Positions 13,155 through 15,575 of a stretch of 15,575 nucleotides of DNA are shown here, piece by piece. Below the pieces are notes generated by a model that did not search any database, was not told where the DNA came from, and worked only from the letters and a program-made list of their open reading frames with translations. A program made the translations under genes and the position numbers. How positions within the stretch are numbered: position 1 is the first letter of the stretch; each line of letters opens with the position of its first letter. This DNA comes from Promethearchaeota archaeon (lineage in GTDB: Archaea; Asgardarchaeota; Lokiarchaeia; Sigynarchaeales; SOKP01), in assembly GCA_019894875.1 (NCBI GenBank), contig JAGXNR010000064.1:1-15575 (forward strand). Direction: 5' to 3'.

Positions 13155-13583
13155 TTAATTATTCATGAATTCAAATAATTTTCTTAAAATTTGGTATTGT
13201 ATAATAAAACCAATTAAATTACCATTTTCATTCACAACCGGTAAACGTTGAAAATTTTTCTTAAACATAAGTTTTAAAATATTTTTTATATCTTCATTAC
13301 TTTTAACAACAAAAGGTTCAGAAGTCATTAGATCTTTAACAGTCGTGTTAGGTGATTCTAAACTCATAACAAACCTAGCTAAGCGTATATCTCTTTGGGT
13401 AATGATACCAATAAGTTGATGATCTTTCTGACTTTTAACGACCGGAAAGCCTCCTATTTTTTTTCTTAGCATTAATAGTTCTGTTTTACTAATTTTTTCA
13501 TCTGGAGTTACAAAGAGGGGATTTTTCACCTTTGTCTCTGATGCTTTTATTTCACCAAATTTTTGTAAGCGATCTTCCCCCAT
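13155..13583 (-). CDS. Tandem CBS-domain protein
   Basis: This 142-residue protein consists almost entirely of two CBS domains (about 16-75 and 81-140) forming one Bateman module. Characteristic pieces are NPLFVTPDEKISKTELLMLRKK, GFPVVKS, LIGIITQRDIR (57-67) in the first repeat, and VKDLMTSEPFVVKSNEDI, RLPVVNENGNLIGFII in the second. Such modules bind adenine nucleotides (AMP, ATP, SAM) in the cleft between repeats and act as energy or ligand sensors. No catalytic or DNA-binding domain is fused, so the partner protein is unknown. The start is ATG at 13581-13583 (MGED). It lies between the winged-helix gene and the actin-related gene on the same strand, with gaps of 108 and 95 nt, so co-transcription is uncertain. 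Confidence 0.93.
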   Translation of the reverse strand: MGEDRLQKFGEIKASETKVKNPLFVTPDEKISKTELLMLRKKIGGFPVVKSQKDHQLIGIITQRDIRLARFVMSLESPNTTVKDLMTSEPFVVKSNEDIKNILKLMFKKNFQRLPVVNENGNLIGFIIQYQILRKLFEFMNN

Positions 13584-13691
13584 TTTTAATCCCCATATTA
13601 GAAATCTTTATCCGGTGTTCGAATAAATATTTCTTGTTACATTTTACATATACTATTGAAAATAATCATCCTTATAATTAAAACTTATTTG

Positions 13692-14072
13692 TTAATTAGT
13701 TTGCACTGTTTCTTCAAGATTTTGTTCGATTCTATCTAATTCTTTAGAGTAATCGTTATATTTTTGTAAGAGATATCTCCCCCACTCATTTAATTTAACC
13801 CACCCTCCACCCCCAGGTCCACCTTTACCAGTTATCACGACGGCCTTTCCAGTTCTTTGTTCAATTCTCTTCAGAATATTCCATGCATATTTATAAGAAT
13901 ATTCACACTCTTTAGCTGCTTGGGTTAATGAACGGTCTTTATTTGTATCTATACTTTCGAGTAATTTAGCCCAACCTTTGCCTATAATGCTTTTACCGTC
14001 AAATTTTAACCAGAATTTAATACCAAAACTGAGTTTAGATTTTAAATTCTCAATCTTGGGTTCTTTAGCCAT
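13692..14072 (-). CDS. ModE-type winged-helix DNA-binding protein (stand-alone HTH)
   Basis: This 126-residue protein matches the N-terminal DNA-binding domain of ModE-like regulators (LysR-type winged helix). An early strand (FWLKFDGKSIIGKGWAKLLESID) leads into the helix-turn-helix (SLTQAAKECEYSYKYAWNILKRIEQ, about 49-73). The wing then contains TGKGGPGGGGWVKLNEWGRYLL, the Gly-rich turn typical of archaeal members. A C-terminal helix (about 100-122) probably dimerises. The molybdate-binding TOBE/Mop domain of bacterial ModE is absent, so molybdate sensing cannot be assumed. The start is ATG at 14070-14072. It is divergent from the metallo-hydrolase gene across 93 nt and could regulate that promoter region. 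No mod transport genes are in the window. Confidence 0.88.
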   Translation of the reverse strand: MAKEPKIENLKSKLSFGIKFWLKFDGKSIIGKGWAKLLESIDTNKDRSLTQAAKECEYSYKYAWNILKRIEQRTGKAVVITGKGGPGGGGWVKLNEWGRYLLQKYNDYSKELDRIEQNLEETVQTN

Positions 14073-14096
14073 AATTATTATTTGTTTTATGAATAT

Positions 14097-14115
14097 TAAT
14101 ATTTATATCTTTTAA
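14097..14115 (+). promoter_or_regulatory. Candidate TATA box in the divergent ModE-like/MBL promoter region
   Basis: The stretch around ttaatatttatatctttt lies roughly 55-70 bases upstream of the MBL start at 14166 and 25-40 bases upstream of the winged-helix start at 14072. It could serve either gene, or both through adjacent elements. The evidence is only composition and spacing. Confidence 0.3.
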
Positions 14116-14165
14116 AAGAAAAACATTAAATTCAAGATGATTTAATAGGTTTAAGTGAATGAGTC

Positions 14166-14918
14166 ATGATGTTTTTTGAAAAAGATGAATCAGAAAAAAT
14201 AGGAAAGGAAGTTATTAAGAACCTATTCTATTTCTCCGAAAATCAAATGCTTGATTGTAACCAATACGTAATTAAAAATAATGATACGGGTGATCTGTCT
14301 TTATTTGATGCGGGAAATGGCATATCCCTAGCAGGATTATTTAAAGGGATGGAAAAATTAAATCTAAATTATGAAAACATCACTAAAGTGTACCTGACGC
14401 ATGAACACGTTGATCACGTCTTAGGAATCTATAAATTGATGCAGATTTTGAAAGATAATCCCCCTGAGATTTTTGCTTATGATAAAGCAACAAAAATATT
14501 AGAGGAAGGAGACGAAACTAAGATTTTGCCTGTTGCTTTAGGTATTACTGCTAAAAGATTTGGGGTTGAAATTATTCCTCTCAAAGTTAATGATTTAAAC
14601 CATATAGAAGAAATTAAAATCTCTTCAGAATTTGGTTTTCAGATCCACCATACTCCGGGTCATTCTCCAGGTTCAATATGTTACTATGAACCAGATAAAA
14701 AGGTTTTGATACCAGGTGATTTAATCTTTAAAGGAGGTAGTTTTGGAAGATTTGATTTTCCAGGTGGTTCATTAAAAATGCTCATAAATTCCATAAAGCG
14801 AATGAAGAATTTGGATGTAAAATTTCTCCTCCCGGGACATATGGGAATATCAGAAAATGGAAATAAAAGTATAGAACTTACATATAGGATGATTGAATCA
14901 ATGGGTTCCTTCTATTGA
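14166..14918 (+). CDS. Metallo-beta-lactamase-fold hydrolase (glyoxalase II-like)
   Basis: This 250-residue MBL-fold enzyme has all metal-site motifs: THEHVDH (His79, His81, Asp83, His84), PGHSPGS (His166), GDLIF (Asp185) and LPGHMG (His225). The GGSFGRFDFPGG segment (190-201) matches hydroxyacylglutathione hydrolase-like and related thioesterase/hydrolase subfamilies (GG-x-GRxDxPGG). It is expected to hold two metal ions and hydrolyse an ester or thioester. Persulfide dioxygenase or other MBL activities cannot be excluded, since substrate-binding residues of human glyoxalase II are not recognisable. The length is normal, and there is no signal peptide, so it is cytoplasmic. Two consecutive ATG codons (14166 and 14169) make the exact start uncertain by one residue. 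It is divergent from the ModE-like gene. Confidence 0.9.
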   Translation: MMFFEKDESEKIGKEVIKNLFYFSENQMLDCNQYVIKNNDTGDLSLFDAGNGISLAGLFKGMEKLNLNYENITKVYLTHEHVDHVLGIYKLMQILKDNPPEIFAYDKATKILEEGDETKILPVALGITAKRFGVEIIPLKVNDLNHIEEIKISSEFGFQIHHTPGHSPGSICYYEPDKKVLIPGDLIFKGGSFGRFDFPGGSLKMLINSIKRMKNLDVKFLLPGHMGISENGNKSIELTYRMIESMGSFY

Positions 14919-15108
14919 CAGGAAAAAAAGATTTACGTCTATTATATGACTATAGAGTTAATAAATAGACTCTGTAAAATATATCTTCTATATCAGTTTA
15001 CTTGAGTTGGTATATTAGAATTTCATTTAACTTCTTCAATTTTTAAGGTGAAGCTAAACGATACTAATATTTAAATAAGCCATGTTTCTATTATTTCTTA
15101 TAATTCTA

Positions 15109-15120
15109 TTTAAAATATAA
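15109..15120 (+). promoter_or_regulatory. Candidate TATA box for the membrane-protein gene
   Basis: The sequence tttaaaatataa is centred about 33 bases upstream of the ATG at 15148, which would place the transcription start within about ten bases of the start codon. This is the spacing of near-leaderless archaeal promoters. Confidence 0.4.
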
Positions 15121-15147
15121 AAAAACTAAGTATAGTGAAAATTTATC

Positions 15148-15575
15148 ATGTCTGAAATAAAAAAACCTAAACACCCCAGTGAAATCTATATCAGAAGCTA
15201 CCCAAAAATCATCTTTTTCTGGCCTCTTTTGATTACTAGTTTTATTCTATGGATAATTGAAGCATTGAGCACCGATCCAGAGATCTCTGGAGTATTAGGA
15301 ATGGTTTGGTTTATCGTTTTTTTTGTTAATATATTTATAACTGCATTTGACTTCTCATCCACAAAATTCTTTGTTTTAATTTTAGCGATAGTAATTATCC
15401 TTCTGCTTGTTGTTTTCTTAGTACCAGGTTTATTTGCTAATTTGGGTGGGTTAAGAATCGATTTAACGTTGACATGGCAATTCTATGTGGTTATGACATT
15501 AATTCTTGCTTTTATCTTAGGAATTGTCATCATAAGTACAAGATTCGAATATTACAAAGTTGAAAGAAATGAGAT
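15148..15575 (+). CDS. Multi-pass membrane protein, partial (runs off right edge)
   Basis: ATG at 15148 opens a frame that is still open at the window edge after 142 codons. The product begins MSEIKKPKHPSEIYIRSYPK, a basic cytoplasmic-type N-terminus, then has four hydrophobic segments: about 21-36 (FFWPLLITSFILWIIE), 49-62 (VWFIVFFVNIFITAF), 68-86 (FFVLILAIVIILLLVVFLV) and 108-126 (FYVVMTLILAFILGIVII). After the last it turns hydrophilic again (TRFEYYKVERNE), so a soluble domain may follow outside the window. I do not recognise the family. It is separated from the MBL gene by 229 nt of AT-rich DNA in which I see no gene. Confidence 0.8.
   Translation, partial: MSEIKKPKHPSEIYIRSYPKIIFFWPLLITSFILWIIEALSTDPEISGVLGMVWFIVFFVNIFITAFDFSSTKFFVLILAIVIILLLVVFLVPGLFANLGGLRIDLTLTWQFYVVMTLILAFILGIVIISTRFEYYKVERNE

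Noticed and set aside
14953..14978. Short inverted repeat agagt/actct after the MBL gene as a hairpin terminator
   Set aside because: The stem is only five base pairs, with an AT-rich loop and no T-run after it.

Overview
The window is AT-rich DNA whose gene content points to an archaeon, most likely an Asgard archaeon, perhaps of the Lokiarchaeia; the lineage is inferred from gene families, since no rRNA gene is present. The indicators are an actin-family protein, a Ras-superfamily small GTPase with a long C-terminal extension, a DRG-type GTPase beside a small protein of possible longin/roadblock type, a Ski2-like helicase with a C4 zinc finger, frequent TTG start codons, and TATA-like boxes close to starts. 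I see no tRNA, rRNA, CRISPR array, insertion sequence or phage gene.

Layout. Positions 1-1212 (minus) hold a small GTPase that runs off the left edge. Its tail is a coiled coil followed by degenerate 11-13 residue repeats encoded by a tandem DNA repeat. It is absent from ATG-based ORF calling because it starts with TTG and has no methionine codon in the visible frame. Positions 1489-2567 (plus) hold a small zinc-ribbon-like protein and an SMP-30/gluconolactonase-like enzyme, 17 nt apart. Positions 2673-5145 (minus) hold a ZIP metal transporter, an ECF-type substrate-binding membrane subunit, and a protein with four CxxC knuckles of DnaJ type but no J domain. Positions 5297-8238 (plus) hold a 53-residue ORF and the Ski2-like helicase, which converges on the next block with only 14 nt between them.

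Positions 8253-9926 (minus) are a two-gene unit: a small alpha/beta protein, then a DRG GTPase with altered G1 and G3 motifs. The 375-nt gap at 9927-10301 contains a decayed C-terminal piece of folD on the minus strand with four in-frame stops. Positions 10302-14072 (minus) hold a secreted, membrane-anchored alpha/alpha-toroid repeat protein, an actin-related protein with two zinc ribbons inserted in the actin fold, a CBS-domain pair protein and a ModE-type winged-helix protein. On the plus strand, 14166-14918 is a metallo-beta-lactamase-fold hydrolase, and 15148 to the right edge is the start of a multi-membrane-span protein.

How the genes may work together. Eukaryote-like signalling and cytoskeletal parts (two GTPases, a possible GTPase partner, a zinc-ribbon actin-related protein) are interspersed with housekeeping and transport genes. 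Zinc-binding Cys motifs recur in the 77-aa protein, the DnaJ-type Cys-rich protein, the helicase and the actin-related protein, and a ZIP transporter is present. Whether these are functionally linked cannot be decided from sequence. The strongest candidates for new biology are the actin-related protein, the repeat-tailed GTPase, and the DRG GTPase with its small neighbour.
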